A DNA stretch of 14,259 nucleotides from an uncultured Sphingosinicella sp. (GCA_946886275.1 CAMPIH010000047.1:1-14259); one strand, 5' to 3'; counted from the stretch's first letter, positions 1 to 8,374 are shown. Numbers and translations are program-made. The notes: generated by a model not told the origin, from the letters alone.

Positions 1-998
1 TCGCGCATCGCGATCATCGCCACGCAGGCGAAAGCCTCGTTCACTTCGAAAAGGTCGACGTCGCCGACGCTCCAGCCCGCTCGCTCCAGCGCCTTGCGAA
101 CCGCCGGAACCGGCGCCGTCGTGAACTTGCTCGGCTCCTGGGCATGGGCGGCATGGGCGACGATCCTGGCGACCGGCTTCACGCCAAGCCGGTCGGCGAC
201 GGACTGGCGGGTGATGACCAGCGCGGCGGCGCCGTCGCTGATGCTCGAGGCATTGGCCGCGGTGATCGTTCCGTCCTTGGCGAAGGCGGGCTTCAGGTTC
301 GGGATCTTCTCCGGATTCGCCTTTCCCGGCTGCTCGTCGACAGCGATCGTCTCCTCGCCCTTCCGCGTCGCGACGGTGACAGACACGATCTCGCGCTCGA
401 ACGCGCCGGAGCTGATCGCCTCGCTGGCGCGCCGCAACGACTCGATCGCATATTCGTCCTGGGCCGATCGGGTGAACTGATATTCGCGGGCCGCGTCCTC
501 GGCGAAAGTGCCCATCGCCCGGCCCTTGTCATAGGCATCCTCGAGCCCGTCGAGCATCATGTGGTCATAGACCATGTCATGACCGATCCGGGCGCCCGAA
601 CGGTGCTTCTTCATGAGGTAAGGCGAATTGGACATGGACTCCATGCCGCCGGCGACGATCAGGTCCGCGGAGCCGGCGGCGATCATGTCGTGGGCGAACA
701 TCGCCGCCTGCATTCCCGATCCGCAGACCTTGTTGACGGTGGTCGCCTCGACCGACCGGGGAAGCCCGGCGCCGAGCGCCGCCTGGCGGGCAGGCGCCTG
801 GCCGAGGCCGGCGGGAAGAACGCAGCCCATGAAGATCTTGTCGACCTGGTCGCCTGAGACCCCCGCCCGCTCGATCGCGGCGCGGACCGCGGCGGCGCCG
901 AGCTCGGTGGCGGAAGCGCCGGCAAGCGCGCCCTGGAAGCTGCCCATCGGCGTTCGAGCGTAAGAGAGGATGACGATCGGGTCGTGGGCACTGGCCAT
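1..998 (-). CDS. Acetyl-CoA C-acetyltransferase (thiolase), C-terminus cut by window edge
   Basis: This is a biosynthetic/degradative-type thiolase that condenses or cleaves acetoacetyl-CoA and acetyl-CoA in the cytoplasm. About 332 of the usual ~390 residues are visible. The N-terminus reads VILSYARTPMGSFQG, the acylated nucleophile is Cys92 in VNKVCGSGMQA, and GGMESMSNSPYLM follows. The last visible part contains VNEAFACVAMIAMR, the family's NEAFA element. The catalytic His and second Cys near the C-terminus lie beyond base 1. I chose the ATG at 998 because AAGGA lies 10 bases upstream. In-frame ATGs at 1019 (GAGG 5 bases upstream) and 1037 are alternatives and would add 7 or 13 residues. 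The gene diverges from the small exported protein at 1211. Lying near a leucine-catabolic operon, it could process acetoacetyl-CoA from that route, but a polyhydroxybutyrate or general role is equally possible. Function class is firm; exact substrate is not. Confidence 0.93.
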   Translation of the reverse strand, partial: MASAHDPIVILSYARTPMGSFQGALAGASATELGAAAVRAAIERAGVSGDQVDKIFMGCVLPAGLGQAPARQAALGAGLPRSVEATTVNKVCGSGMQAAMFAHDMIAAGSADLIVAGGMESMSNSPYLMKKHRSGARIGHDMVYDHMMLDGLEDAYDKGRAMGTFAEDAAREYQFTRSAQDEYAIESLRRASEAISSGAFEREIVSVTVATRKGEETIAVDEQPGKANPEKIPNLKPAFAKDGTITAANASSISDGAAALVITRQSVADRLGVKPVARIVAHAAHAQEPSKFTTAPVPAVRKALERAGWSVGDVDLFEVNEAFACVAMIAMR

Positions 999-1093
999 GT
1001 CTTCGCTTTCCTTCGTCATGCCAGCCTCGGCCGGCATTCAAACGGGATCGTCCTTCAACCGAGATGACGGCAAGGAGCGACTGTCAGGGAGCG

Positions 1094-1122
1094 CACATAA
1101 GCGCGCCGACGGGCTTGATCAA
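1094..1122 (-). promoter_or_regulatory. Candidate sigma70-like promoter for the thiolase gene
   Basis: On the minus strand TTGATC (plus-strand bases 1117-1122) and TATGTG (1094-1099) are separated by exactly 17 bases, the ideal spacing for -35 and -10 boxes. Transcription would begin about 60-90 bases before the thiolase start. The -10 match is only three of six, so this is a weak prediction. The -35 box overlaps the 8-base palindrome TTGATCAA at 1115-1122, which could also be an operator half. Confidence 0.25.
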
Positions 1123-1210
1123 ATCGCCGACGCAGCGGCGTGACTTGCCCGTCCGGCTGTGCGAGCGTTCGAAAATGGCGCGCGAGCGCTGCGAATTTAT
1201 GGGGGATTGA

Positions 1211-1678
1211 ATGGGAGCCTATATCTGGTCCGTACTGCTTGCGGCGGGGGCGTGGTCGCAACCGGCGCCGCTCAGCCAGGATGAGACCGCGCGAATCGCC
1301 GCCCAATGTGTCGAGCCTGACCTTCGCGAGCGCCCGATGGCCGAACTGACCCCGGGGCAGATCCAGGCCATTGTCGCCTGCGCGATGAGCAACGCGTCGG
1401 TCGCGTTGAACCGCCAGCTGCCGATGCGCATCGACGAGATCACCATTCTCGAATCGACGACCGTGGACGGGACCACCCTCAGCTACAATGGACGGATCGA
1501 CCTCGGCGCCGACGAGATCGTTGCCGACGCCCCGCAGCGGCTCGAACGGGCATCGCGCACATACGTCTGCTCGCAGGCGGACATGGTTCAGACGATGTCG
1601 TTCGGGGGAGCCTATGCTTATTCCTGGGTAGACCGTGAGGGCGCTCCCGTTCACCGCTTCGTGATCCGAGGCTGCTGA
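1211..1678 (+). CDS. Small exported protein of unknown function
   Basis: A 155-residue protein that I cannot assign to a named family. Residues 1-16 (MGAYIWSVLLAAGAWS) form a short hydrophobic leader with a probable signal-peptidase site near AWSQP, so the mature protein should be periplasmic. There are four cysteines after the leader, in AAQCVEP, IVACAMS, YVCSQAD and the C-terminal RGC, compatible with two disulfides. The central part (LNRQLPMRIDEITILESTTV) followed by a beta-rich YNGRIDL segment and a YSWVDREGAPVHRFVI tail resembles a loosely defined group of small periplasmic beta proteins with a xLPxxVDxxT pattern; that likeness is from memory and unverified. The start is supported by GGGGGA five bases upstream of ATG 1211. 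The gene stands alone between the divergent thiolase and the leucine operon, 216 bases before the latter, so it probably has its own transcript. Confidence 0.8.
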   Translation: MGAYIWSVLLAAGAWSQPAPLSQDETARIAAQCVEPDLRERPMAELTPGQIQAIVACAMSNASVALNRQLPMRIDEITILESTTVDGTTLSYNGRIDLGADEIVADAPQRLERASRTYVCSQADMVQTMSFGGAYAYSWVDREGAPVHRFVIRGC

Positions 1679-1894
1679 GGCATCGAAGTCGCTTGGCCGC
1701 CCCGGAGCACGGATATAGTCCGATCCCGCAAGGACGATCCCGTCTCGCCCCACCGCGGCACGGCCCGTCCGGCGACCTCAGCCGCACGTCCACGGTGAGC
1801 GGGGCGCTCCATAGAGCCTTTTTGCGAGAGCGAAGGGCCGCCTTGTCCGATCCTTCGCCGCTCTGCTACGGCCCGCTCCACAGGAGAATATTCA
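1679..1894 (+). promoter_or_regulatory. Upstream region of the leucine-catabolic operon
   Basis: This 216-base gap is the only sizeable non-coding stretch before the eight-gene operon, so the operon promoter should lie here. The best sigma70-like match is TTGGCC (1693-1698) and TATAGT (1714-1719) with a short 15-base spacer, which would give a leader of roughly 170 bases. It is a weak call. I see no clear palindrome of the kind bound by the MerR-type regulator LiuR. The ribosome binding site of the first gene, AGGAG at 1882-1886, lies eight bases before ATG 1895 and is the strongest Shine-Dalgarno sequence of the operon. Confidence 0.35.
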
Positions 1895-3055
1895 ATGTCC
1901 GAGCTTGGCCTCGATTTCGACCTCGGCGAGATGGCGGAAACGATCCGCGAGACCACCCGGCGCTTCGCCGCCGACCGGATCCAGCCGATTGCCGCCGAGA
2001 TCGACGAGAAGGATCGATTCCCGCGCGAGCTCTGGCCCGAAATGGGGGAGCTTGGCCTTCACGGGATCACGGTGGAAGAGGAGTTTGGCGGTCTCGGCCT
2101 CGGCTATCTCGAACATGTCATCGCCCAGGAGGAGGTGGCGCGCGCCTCGGCCTCGGTCGGCCTGTCCTACGGCGCTCATTCCAACCTTTGCGTCAACCAG
2201 ATCAGGCGCTGGGGCAATGAGGATCAGAAGCGCAAATATCTTCCGAAGCTGATCAGCGGCGAGCATGTCGGCTCGCTCGCCATGTCCGAGGCCGGTGCCG
2301 GATCGGACGTCGTCGGGATGAAGCTTCGCGCCGACAAGGTACAGGGCGGCTATGTGCTCAACGGCACCAAGTTCTGGATCACCAACGCGCCCGATGCCGA
2401 CACGCTCGTCGTCTATGCCAAGACCGCGCCCGGCGAAGGCTCGCGGGGGATCACCACCTTCCTCGTCGAGAAGGACATGCCGGGCTTCTCGATCGGCCAG
2501 AAGCTGGACAAGATGGGCATGCGCGGGTCGCCAACCGCCGAGCTCGTCTTCAACGACTGCGAAGTCCCCGACGAGAATGTGATGGGACCGGTCAATGGCG
2601 GGGTCGGCGTGCTCATGTCCGGCCTCGACTATGAGCGAACCGTCCTCGCCGGAATCCAGCTCGGGATCATGCAGGCCTGCCTCGATTCCGTCCTTCCCTA
2701 CGTCCGGGAGCGAAAGCAGTTCGGCAAGCCGATCGGCAGCTTCCAGCTGATCCAGGCCAAGGTGGCGGACATGTACGTCGCCCTCAATTCGGCGCGCGCT
2801 TATGTCTATCAGGTGGCGAAGGCCTGCGATTCCGGCCGGACCACCCGCTTCGACGCCGCCGGCGCGATCCTCTACGCCAGCGAAAATGCGGTTCGGGTGG
2901 CGAACGAGGCGGTCCAGGCGCTCGGCGGAGCCGGCTACACCAAGGACTGGCCGGTCGAGCGCTATTATCGCGACTCCAAGCTTCTCGACATCGGCGCCGG
3001 CACCAACGAGATCCGTCGGATGCTGATCGGCCGCGAGCTCATCGGCGCGGCATGA
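1895..3055 (+). CDS. ivd: Isovaleryl-CoA dehydrogenase
   Basis: A cytoplasmic FAD-dependent acyl-CoA dehydrogenase that oxidises isovaleryl-CoA to 3-methylcrotonyl-CoA, the third step of leucine breakdown, passing electrons to electron-transfer flavoprotein. The 386 residues match the family length without a mitochondrial leader. Visible elements include [20 protein letters not shown], the first signature [12 protein letters not shown] (127-138), the flavin-contacting [12 protein letters not shown] (Gln275), and [20 protein letters not shown] starting at 341. The catalytic base is Glu247 in [11 protein letters not shown]. That position, rather than the C-terminal one used by most acyl-CoA dehydrogenases, is characteristic of isovaleryl-CoA dehydrogenases and separates this protein from short-chain paralogues. 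AGGAG eight bases upstream fixes the start. Its stop overlaps the next start (ATGA), and the carboxylase subunits follow, which strongly supports the assignment. It is also called liuA in Pseudomonas. Confidence 0.96.
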   Translation: MSELGLDFDLGEMAETIRETTRRFAADRIQPIAAEIDEKDRFPRELWPEMGELGLHGITVEEEFGGLGLGYLEHVIAQEEVARASASVGLSYGAHSNLCVNQIRRWGNEDQKRKYLPKLISGEHVGSLAMSEAGAGSDVVGMKLRADKVQGGYVLNGTKFWITNAPDADTLVVYAKTAPGEGSRGITTFLVEKDMPGFSIGQKLDKMGMRGSPTAELVFNDCEVPDENVMGPVNGGVGVLMSGLDYERTVLAGIQLGIMQACLDSVLPYVRERKQFGKPIGSFQLIQAKVADMYVALNSARAYVYQVAKACDSGRTTRFDAAGAILYASENAVRVANEAVQALGGAGYTKDWPVERYYRDSKLLDIGAGTNEIRRMLIGRELIGAA

Positions 3056-3372
3056 GCCTCGCTTCCATCCTCGAATGGTATGCGACGATCAGCGGAATCA
3101 TCGCCGCGATCATGCTCGCGGGCGATTTCGGACGGCGCGTGACGGGCTTCGGCTTCATCCTGTTCTGCACGATGAACATCGCCTGGATCGCCTTCGCCCA
3201 GATGGACGATACCGGCGGCCTGCTTTGGCAGAATGCGGTTCTGTTCGCGGTCAACCTGCTCGGCGTGTGGCAATATCTGCTCAGCCCGAAGAACCGGCGC
3301 AAGATGGAGGCGGTCGCCGCCGCGGTCGAACGGTTCGAGGAAAAGGAAGCGAAAGCCGAGGCCGCGCAATGA
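3052..3372 (+). CDS. Small three-helix membrane protein inside the leucine operon
   Basis: A 106-residue protein of unknown function. Hydrophobic segments at about 8-24, 30-50 and 57-77 suggest three membrane helices, followed by a charged, probably helical tail (80-106, with [20 protein letters not shown]) that would be cytoplasmic if the positive-inside rule holds. Three short helices with a [11 protein letters not shown] third helix recall half-transporter folds such as SemiSWEET/PQ-loop or PnuC-like proteins, but I see no diagnostic PQ motif and do not assign a family. Its ATG overlaps the ivd stop by four bases, and its own stop overlaps the next ATG by four bases, so translation is probably coupled on both sides. 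The reading frame is real: hydrophobicity is sharply patterned and the coupling is exact. It might carry a branched-chain acid or related metabolite, or tether the carboxylase; both are guesses. Confidence 0.82.
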   Translation: MSLASILEWYATISGIIAAIMLAGDFGRRVTGFGFILFCTMNIAWIAFAQMDDTGGLLWQNAVLFAVNLLGVWQYLLSPKNRRKMEAVAAAVERFEEKEAKAEAAQ

Positions 3373-4964
3373 CCATCCTCACCACCAGGATCGACGAGGA
3401 CGGCGATGAGTTCCGGCGCTACTCGGAGCATAATCGCGCCCTTGCGAACGAGCTTCGAACGCGGGTTGCCGACGCCGCTCAGGGCGGGTCCGACAAGCAT
3501 CGCGAGCGCCACGTCGCTCGCGGCAAGCTTCTTCCGCGCGACCGCGTCGAGCGACTGCTCGATCCCGGCTCGCCCTTCCTCGAGATCGGCCAGCTCGCCG
3601 CCTGCGACATGTACAAGGGGGAGGTGCCGGGCGCCGGCATGATTGCCGGGATCGGCCGGGTGTCGGGCCGTGAGACGATGATCGTCTGCAACGACGCGAC
3701 GGTGAAGGGCGGCACTTATTATCCGATGACGGTGAAGAAGCATCTTCGGGCGCAGGAGATAGCGCTCGAGAACCGCCTCCCGTCCGTCTATCTGGTCGAC
3801 AGCGGCGGCGCCAACCTCCCCCACCAGGCCGAGGTCTTCCCCGACCGAGAGCATTTCGGCCGCATCTTCTACAATCAGGCGCAGATGTCGTCCAAAGGTC
3901 TTGCCCAGATCGCCTGCGTGATGGGGAGCTGCACCGCCGGCGGTGCCTATGTCCCGGCGATGAGCGACGAGACGGTGATCGTCCGCAACCAGGGGACGAT
4001 CTTCCTCGGCGGGCCGCCGCTGGTGAAGGCCGCGACCGGTGAGGTGATCTCGGCCGAGGAGCTCGGCGGCGGCGACCTCCACGCCCGCCGTTCCGGGGTC
4101 GTCGATCATCTCGCCGAGAATGACGAGCATGCGCTTGCGATCGTCCGCGACATCGTCGCCCGGCTGAACAGTGTGAAGCAGGTCGATATCGACCTCGCCG
4201 AACCGGTGCCGCCGAAGCTCGATCCCGAAGACCTGTACGGCGTCATCCCGGACGACGTCCGAACCCCCTATGACGTCCACGAGGTGATCGCCCGGATCGT
4301 CGACGGCTCGGAATTCCACGAGTTCAAGCCGCTCTACGGCTCCACCCTCGTCTGCGGCTTCGCCAGGATCTGGGGAATCCCGGTCGCGATCTTGGCCAAT
4401 AACGGAATCCTCTTCTCGGAGAGCGCGCTGAAAGGCGCCCATTTCATCGAGCTCGCCTGCCAGCGTCGAACGCCTTTGCTCTTTCTCCAGAACATCTCCG
4501 GATTCATGGTCGGCGGCAAATATGAAGCGGGCGGGATCGCAAAGGACGGCGCCAAGCTCGTTACTGCCGTGGCGACCGCTCAGGTCCCCAAGATCACGGT
4601 CCTGATCGGCGGCAGCTTCGGCGCCGGCAATTACGGCATGAACGGCCGCGCTTATGGCCCACGCTTCCTGTTCACCTGGCCCAACAGCCGGATCAGCGTG
4701 ATGGGCGGTGAGCAGGCGGCAAGCGTCCTAGCGACCGTCCACAAGGACGCCGACAAATGGACTCCGGAGGAAGCGGAGGCGTTCAAGGACCCGATCCGTC
4801 AGCGCTACGAGGATGAAGGCAATCCCTATCACGCCACCGCCCGATTGTGGGACGATGGAATCATCGATCCCGCCCAGACCCGCGACGTTCTCGGCCTCGC
4901 CTTCAGCGCGACTCTGAACGCGCCGATCGCGAAGCGGGCCCAGTTCGGCCTGTTCAGGATGTGA
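3369..4964 (+). CDS. liuB: Methylcrotonyl-CoA carboxylase beta subunit (carboxyltransferase)
   Basis: This subunit transfers the carboxyl group from carboxybiotin to 3-methylcrotonyl-CoA, giving 3-methylglutaconyl-CoA. It works in a complex with the biotin-carrying alpha subunit encoded downstream. The 531 residues match the usual ~535. The N-terminal half has [19 protein letters not shown] and the acyl-CoA-binding [16 protein letters not shown] (Gly191-Gly192 region). The C-terminal half has [21 protein letters not shown] (414-423) and [20 protein letters not shown], the pattern typical of methylcrotonyl-CoA rather than propionyl-CoA carboxylases. The frame is open 98 codons further upstream, but that stretch is the membrane-protein gene in another frame. 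ATG 3369, coupled to the preceding stop, gives the standard N-terminus. A geranyl-CoA carboxylase is the main alternative and is unlikely next to ivd. Confidence 0.96.
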   Translation: MTILTTRIDEDGDEFRRYSEHNRALANELRTRVADAAQGGSDKHRERHVARGKLLPRDRVERLLDPGSPFLEIGQLAACDMYKGEVPGAGMIAGIGRVSGRETMIVCNDATVKGGTYYPMTVKKHLRAQEIALENRLPSVYLVDSGGANLPHQAEVFPDREHFGRIFYNQAQMSSKGLAQIACVMGSCTAGGAYVPAMSDETVIVRNQGTIFLGGPPLVKAATGEVISAEELGGGDLHARRSGVVDHLAENDEHALAIVRDIVARLNSVKQVDIDLAEPVPPKLDPEDLYGVIPDDVRTPYDVHEVIARIVDGSEFHEFKPLYGSTLVCGFARIWGIPVAILANNGILFSESALKGAHFIELACQRRTPLLFLQNISGFMVGGKYEAGGIAKDGAKLVTAVATAQVPKITVLIGGSFGAGNYGMNGRAYGPRFLFTWPNSRISVMGGEQAASVLATVHKDADKWTPEEAEAFKDPIRQRYEDEGNPYHATARLWDDGIIDPAQTRDVLGLAFSATLNAPIAKRAQFGLFRM

Positions 4965-4966
4965 TG

Positions 4967-5176
4967 ATGGACCAGGACGGCTTCAGCCTTTTCATCGCCG
5001 TCGCCGCGGTCACGATCCTGGTGTCGGGATTGGTCCGCGGCGCGTTCGAGATCCAGTCTCTCCGGGCTTCGCGGTCGGACCGTCCGCTTCCTTACTGGCT
5101 CAGCGCCTTGGCGCTCGTCCTGATCGCGCTCGAGGCTTTCCGGCGGGCCTGGTTCGTCGGCTGCGCTTCATGCTGA
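4967..5176 (+). CDS. Very small two-helix membrane protein between the carboxylase subunits
   Basis: A 69-residue protein of unknown function. Two hydrophobic segments, about residues 6-23 (FSLFIAVAAVTILVSGLV) and 43-58 (YWLSALALVLIALEAF), are joined by a basic loop rich in Arg and Ser (RASRSDRP), suggesting a helical hairpin. The tail [12 protein letters not shown] carries two cysteines. I chose ATG 4967 because AGGA (4956-4959) is seven bases upstream. ATG 4964, which overlaps the liuB stop as ATGA with only four bases to the same site, would add one Met. The stop falls seven bases into the next gene, whose ATG is at 5170. No family is recognised. Its position between the two subunits of one enzyme, with intact coupling on each side, suggests it is translated along with them. 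Confidence 0.72.
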   Translation: MDQDGFSLFIAVAAVTILVSGLVRGAFEIQSLRASRSDRPLPYWLSALALVLIALEAFRRAWFVGCASC

Positions 5177-7083
5177 AGTCGATCCTGATCGCCAATCGCG
5201 GCGAGATCGCGTGCCGGGTGATCCGGACCGCGCGAAGGCTCGGGATTCGGACCGTCGCGGTCTATTCGGACGCCGACTCGCGTGCGCTCCATGTCCGCGA
5301 GGCGGACGAGGCAGTTCACATTGGTCCCTCTCCGGCGCGCGAAAGCTATCTTGTCGGCGAAAAGATCATCGCCGCCGCCAGGGCGAGCGGCGCCGAGGCC
5401 ATCCACCCCGGCTACGGCTTCCTTTCCGAAAATGCCGGCTTTGCGCAGGCGGTAATCGACTCCGGCCTGGTCTGGATCGGACCGAAACCGGAGTCGATCC
5501 TCGCCATGGGCCTGAAGGATGCCGCCAAGAAGCTGATGACCGAGGCGGGCGTTCCCGTCACGCCCGGCTATCTGGGCGAAGACCAGTCGCCCGATCGACT
5601 CCAGGATGAGGCCGACCGGATCGGCTATCCGGTGCTGATCAAGGCGGTCGCCGGTGGCGGCGGCAAGGGCATGCGCCGGGTGAATAACGCCGGCGAGTTC
5701 CAGGAGATGCTTGCGAGCTGCAAGCGCGAGGCCGCCGCCTCCTTCGGCGACGACCGGGTCCTCATCGAGAAATATGTCGAGCGGCCGCGCCACATCGAAG
5801 TGCAGGTGTTCGGCGACAGCCATGGCAATGTCGTCCATTTGTTCGAGCGCGACTGCTCGCTCCAGCGCCGCCACCAGAAAGTGATCGAGGAGGCGCCCGC
5901 CCCGGGCATGGACCAGGCGACCCGCGCCGCCGTGTGCGAAGCCGCGGTGAAGGCGGCGAAGGCGGTCGACTATGTCGGCGCCGGCACGGTCGAATTCATC
6001 GCCGACGCCTCCGAAGGCCTTCGCGCCGACCGGATCTGGTTCATGGAGATGAACACCCGGCTTCAGGTCGAGCATCCGGTGACCGAAGAGATTACCGGAC
6101 AGGACCTGGTCGAATGGCAGCTCCGGGTCGCGAGCGGGGAGCCGCTGCCCGCGGGTCAGGACGAGCTGGTCATGACCGGCCATGCGATCGAGGCGCGGCT
6201 CTATGCGGAAGACCCGTCGACCGGCTTTCTTCCCTCGACCGGACGGCTGGATCATTTCCTTCTCGACGACGAGTCGCGCCACTCACGGGGCGATGTCCGG
6301 ATCGACACCGGAGTCGAGGAAGGGGATCGGATCAGTCCGCATTACGATCCGATGATCGCCAAGATCATTGTCCATTCGGATCGGCGCGAGAACGCGCTGG
6401 CGGAGCTTTCCGATCTGCTCGACGGAATCGAAGTGTGGCCGGTCAAGACCAACGCTGCCTTCCTCGCCGAAGCGGTGATCCACCCCGAATTTTCGGAAGG
6501 CGCCGTCGATACCGGGTTCATTCCGAGGCATATCGACGATCTCGTGCCGCCCGCCGAACCGGACGAAGGCGTCTGGCGGCTGGCGGCGGCGGCCATTCGG
6601 TCGGCCGACTTCGGTTCTGGGGACGAGAAGGATCCCTGGCAGCTCGTCGCTGGGCTTCGACTCAACCAGCCTGAATCGGAAAAGGTGGCGATCGCGCATC
6701 GTGGCGAAACCCGGATCGTCGATCTCGCCAGCGACGAGGCGATGTCCGCCGGCTCCGCCACCTTCGTGGATCAGCTGGTCGTCTTTTCCGGTGGCCAGGC
6801 CTTCGGCTTCGACCTCCCCGGCCGATCGGGAGCCGGGGGCAGTGCCGCCGCGGGGGACGGATCGCTGATCTCACCGATGCCGGGCCGGATCATCTCCGTC
6901 GACTCGAGGCAGGGAGAGTGGGTCGTCAAGGGCCAGAAGCTCCTCACCCTCGAGGCGATGAAGATGGAACATAGCCTCACCGCCCCGTTTGATGGCATGG
7001 TCGCCTTGCTTGAGGCGAAGGAGGGGGCGCAGGTGAGCGAAGGAACCTTGCTGGCCAGGATCGAGAAAGCGGAAAAGGCCTGA
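5170..7083 (+). CDS. liuD: Methylcrotonyl-CoA carboxylase alpha subunit (biotin carboxylase plus biotin carrier)
   Basis: This subunit carboxylates its own biotin with bicarbonate and ATP and presents it to the LiuB subunit, allowing conversion of 3-methylcrotonyl-CoA to 3-methylglutaconyl-CoA. The 637 residues hold, in order, the biotin carboxylase N-lobe starting [20 protein letters not shown], the ATP-grasp glycine loop GGGGKGM (162-168), [18 protein letters not shown] with Cys229, [14 protein letters not shown] (293-306, with Arg297 in the active site), a less conserved linker domain from about 450 to 560, and a C-terminal biotinyl domain with the acceptor Lys598 in EAMKMEHS. Only the ATG at 5170 gives this exact N-terminus; it overlaps the small membrane gene by seven bases. 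The stop overlaps the next ATG by one base (TGATG). Adjacent ivd and liuB make a leucine role much more likely than propionyl- or acetyl-CoA carboxylase. Confidence 0.95.
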   Translation: MLKSILIANRGEIACRVIRTARRLGIRTVAVYSDADSRALHVREADEAVHIGPSPARESYLVGEKIIAAARASGAEAIHPGYGFLSENAGFAQAVIDSGLVWIGPKPESILAMGLKDAAKKLMTEAGVPVTPGYLGEDQSPDRLQDEADRIGYPVLIKAVAGGGGKGMRRVNNAGEFQEMLASCKREAAASFGDDRVLIEKYVERPRHIEVQVFGDSHGNVVHLFERDCSLQRRHQKVIEEAPAPGMDQATRAAVCEAAVKAAKAVDYVGAGTVEFIADASEGLRADRIWFMEMNTRLQVEHPVTEEITGQDLVEWQLRVASGEPLPAGQDELVMTGHAIEARLYAEDPSTGFLPSTGRLDHFLLDDESRHSRGDVRIDTGVEEGDRISPHYDPMIAKIIVHSDRRENALAELSDLLDGIEVWPVKTNAAFLAEAVIHPEFSEGAVDTGFIPRHIDDLVPPAEPDEGVWRLAAAAIRSADFGSGDEKDPWQLVAGLRLNQPESEKVAIAHRGETRIVDLASDEAMSAGSATFVDQLVVFSGGQAFGFDLPGRSGAGGSAAAGDGSLISPMPGRIISVDSRQGEWVVKGQKLLTLEAMKMEHSLTAPFDGMVALLEAKEGAQVSEGTLLARIEKAEKA

Positions 7084-7532
7084 TGCCCGGTCGCTATTAC
7101 GAGCAATGGACCCTGGGCGACCGGATCAGGCACCAGCCGCACCGCACCGTGACCGAGACGGATAATCTTCTGATCTCGACCCTGACTCACAATCCGCAGC
7201 CGCTCCACCTCGACGAGACCTATGCCGAGCAGACCGAGTTCGGCCGGATCGTCGTCAACGGCACCTTCACCTTCGCTTTGCTGGTCGGGCTGTCGGTCGG
7301 CGACACGACGCTCGGAACGCTCGTCGCCAATCTCGGCTACGACAAGGTCCGGATGCCGAAGCCGGTCTTCATCGGCGACACGCTCCGCGCCGAAACCGAG
7401 GTGGTGGGCCTGAAGGACAGCCAGTCCCGGCCGGACGCGGGCATCGTCACCTTCGAGCACCGAATGTTCAACCAGCGCGACGAGCTGGTCTGCGTCATGG
7501 AACGGGCGGCGCTGATGCAGAGGCAGCCCTGA
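7083..7532 (+). CDS. MaoC-family enoyl-CoA hydratase-like protein
   Basis: A single hot-dog domain of 149 residues in the MaoC dehydratase family, whose members add water across the double bond of enoyl-CoA esters. The family signature GDxNPxH is altered here to HNPQPLH (residues 36-42), followed by [18 protein letters not shown]. His42 is kept but the usual catalytic Asp is replaced by Asn37; Asp44 is nearby. From memory, this [10 protein letters not shown] form is common in MaoC proteins that act on dicarboxylic CoA esters such as mesaconyl- or itaconyl-CoA, so the change probably marks a subfamily rather than loss of activity. TGATG coupling links it to liuD and to the lyase after it. By position it could hydrate 3-methylglutaconyl-CoA, the carboxylase product, in place of a crotonase-type LiuC. 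An itaconyl/mesaconyl-CoA hydratase is the alternative. Confidence 0.88.
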   Translation: MPGRYYEQWTLGDRIRHQPHRTVTETDNLLISTLTHNPQPLHLDETYAEQTEFGRIVVNGTFTFALLVGLSVGDTTLGTLVANLGYDKVRMPKPVFIGDTLRAETEVVGLKDSQSRPDAGIVTFEHRMFNQRDELVCVMERAALMQRQP

Positions 7533-8374
7533 TGAGGCTTCGGTCTCTCCTGTTCGTTCCCGGCGATCGCCCCGATCGAATGGAGAAGGCGCTGAAATCC
7601 GGCGCCGACGCCTTGATCCTCGATCTCGAGGATTCGGTGGCGGCCACGGCCAAGCCGGAGGCACGGCGGGCGGTGGCGGCATTCCTCGCCGCCAACGAAT
7701 CGGCCAGGCTTTGGGTAAGGATCAACCCGCTCGATAGCGATGAGGCGGACAAGGATCTTCAGGCGCTGCTTCCGGCCCATCCGGACGGACTCGTGCTTCC
7801 CAAGGCCGAGGGCGGCGCTTCGGTCGCCGAGCTCGCCCGCCGGCTGGCGCAACGGGGCAATGTCACCGCCCGCATTCTGGCCATCGGCACCGAAACGCCG
7901 GCGGCCATCTTCGGCCTCGGCACCTATGGTGGGCACAAGAGACTGGCCGGCCTCACCTGGGGCGCCGAGGATCTTCCGGCGGCAATCGGCGCCGCCACCT
8001 CGCGCGAGGAAGACGGCAGCTTCACCACCCCCTATGAGATCGCCCGCGCCTTGTGCCTGTTCGGCGCCGCCGCGGCAGGAGTCGCCCCGATCGAGACCGT
8101 CTACCCCGCCTTCCGGGATCTTGATGGCCTCGCCGCCTTTGCCGGCCGGGCGCGCCGCGACGGCTTTACCGGGATGATGGCGATCCACCCCGATCAGGTG
8201 GCGGTGATCAACCAGGCCTTCACTCCGAGCGAGGCGGAGTTGAGCCATGCCCGAGCAGTCGTTGCGGCCTTCGCCGCCAATCCCGAAGCGGGGGCGCTGT
8301 CGCTCGACGGCAGGATGATCGATCGGCCGCACTTGGTTCAGGCGCAACGCCTCCTCGCCGCCGCTGGGTCTTGA
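7532..8374 (+). CDS. CitE-like CoA-ester lyase (HpcH/HpaI superfamily)
   Basis: A 280-residue TIM-barrel lyase of the CitE/citramalyl-CoA lyase group, which uses Mg2+ to cleave a 3-hydroxyacyl-CoA into acetyl-CoA and a keto acid. The N-terminus LLFVPGDRPDRMEKALKSGA is typical. Arg63 in WVRINP should bind the substrate carboxylate. Glu121 in IGTETPAAIFGL and Asp147 in LTWGAEDL are the expected metal ligands, and PIETVYPAFRDLDGL and AIHPDQVAVINQAF complete the pattern. All key residues are present, and the length fits the short citramalyl-CoA lyases better than the ~320-residue malyl-CoA lyases. It is coupled to the MaoC gene by TGATG. It could cleave citramalyl-CoA to acetyl-CoA and pyruvate, or, if the pair replaces LiuC/LiuE, cleave 3-hydroxy-3-methylglutaryl-CoA to acetyl-CoA and acetoacetate. 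Fold and metal site are confident; substrate is open. Confidence 0.92.
   Translation: MRLRSLLFVPGDRPDRMEKALKSGADALILDLEDSVAATAKPEARRAVAAFLAANESARLWVRINPLDSDEADKDLQALLPAHPDGLVLPKAEGGASVAELARRLAQRGNVTARILAIGTETPAAIFGLGTYGGHKRLAGLTWGAEDLPAAIGAATSREEDGSFTTPYEIARALCLFGAAAAGVAPIETVYPAFRDLDGLAAFAGRARRDGFTGMMAIHPDQVAVINQAFTPSEAELSHARAVVAAFAANPEAGALSLDGRMIDRPHLVQAQRLLAAAGS

Noticed and set aside
144..857. A 237-codon plus-strand frame opposite the thiolase
   Set aside because: The thiolase frame on the minus strand carries the catalytic Cys and NEAFA motifs; the plus-strand product is low-complexity Arg/Asp/Gly sequence.
1808..1823. Small hairpin GCTC-cata-GAGC followed by TTTTT as an intrinsic terminator for the 1211-1678 gene
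   Set aside because: The stem is only four pairs, with mismatches outside it, and it sits about 130 bases after the stop; too weak to call.
3075..3368. Upstream extension of liuB by 98 codons
   Set aside because: The extension overlaps the three-helix membrane gene in a different frame, is Arg-rich, and precedes the normal family N-terminus that starts at ATG 3369.
3039..4442. A 467-codon open frame on the minus strand opposite liuB
   Set aside because: It lies antisense to a fully recognisable carboxyltransferase and shows no family motif of its own. Long antisense frames are expected in GC-rich DNA with strong codon bias.
5092..6282. A 396-codon open frame on the minus strand opposite liuD
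   Set aside because: It is the mirror of the biotin carboxylase domain and has no independent support.
1895..8374. Interpretation of the alpha/beta carboxylase as propionyl-CoA or geranyl-CoA carboxylase
   Set aside because: Adjacent ivd with the isovaleryl-type catalytic Glu247 and the [16 protein letters not shown] pattern of the beta subunit fit methylcrotonyl-CoA carboxylase best.
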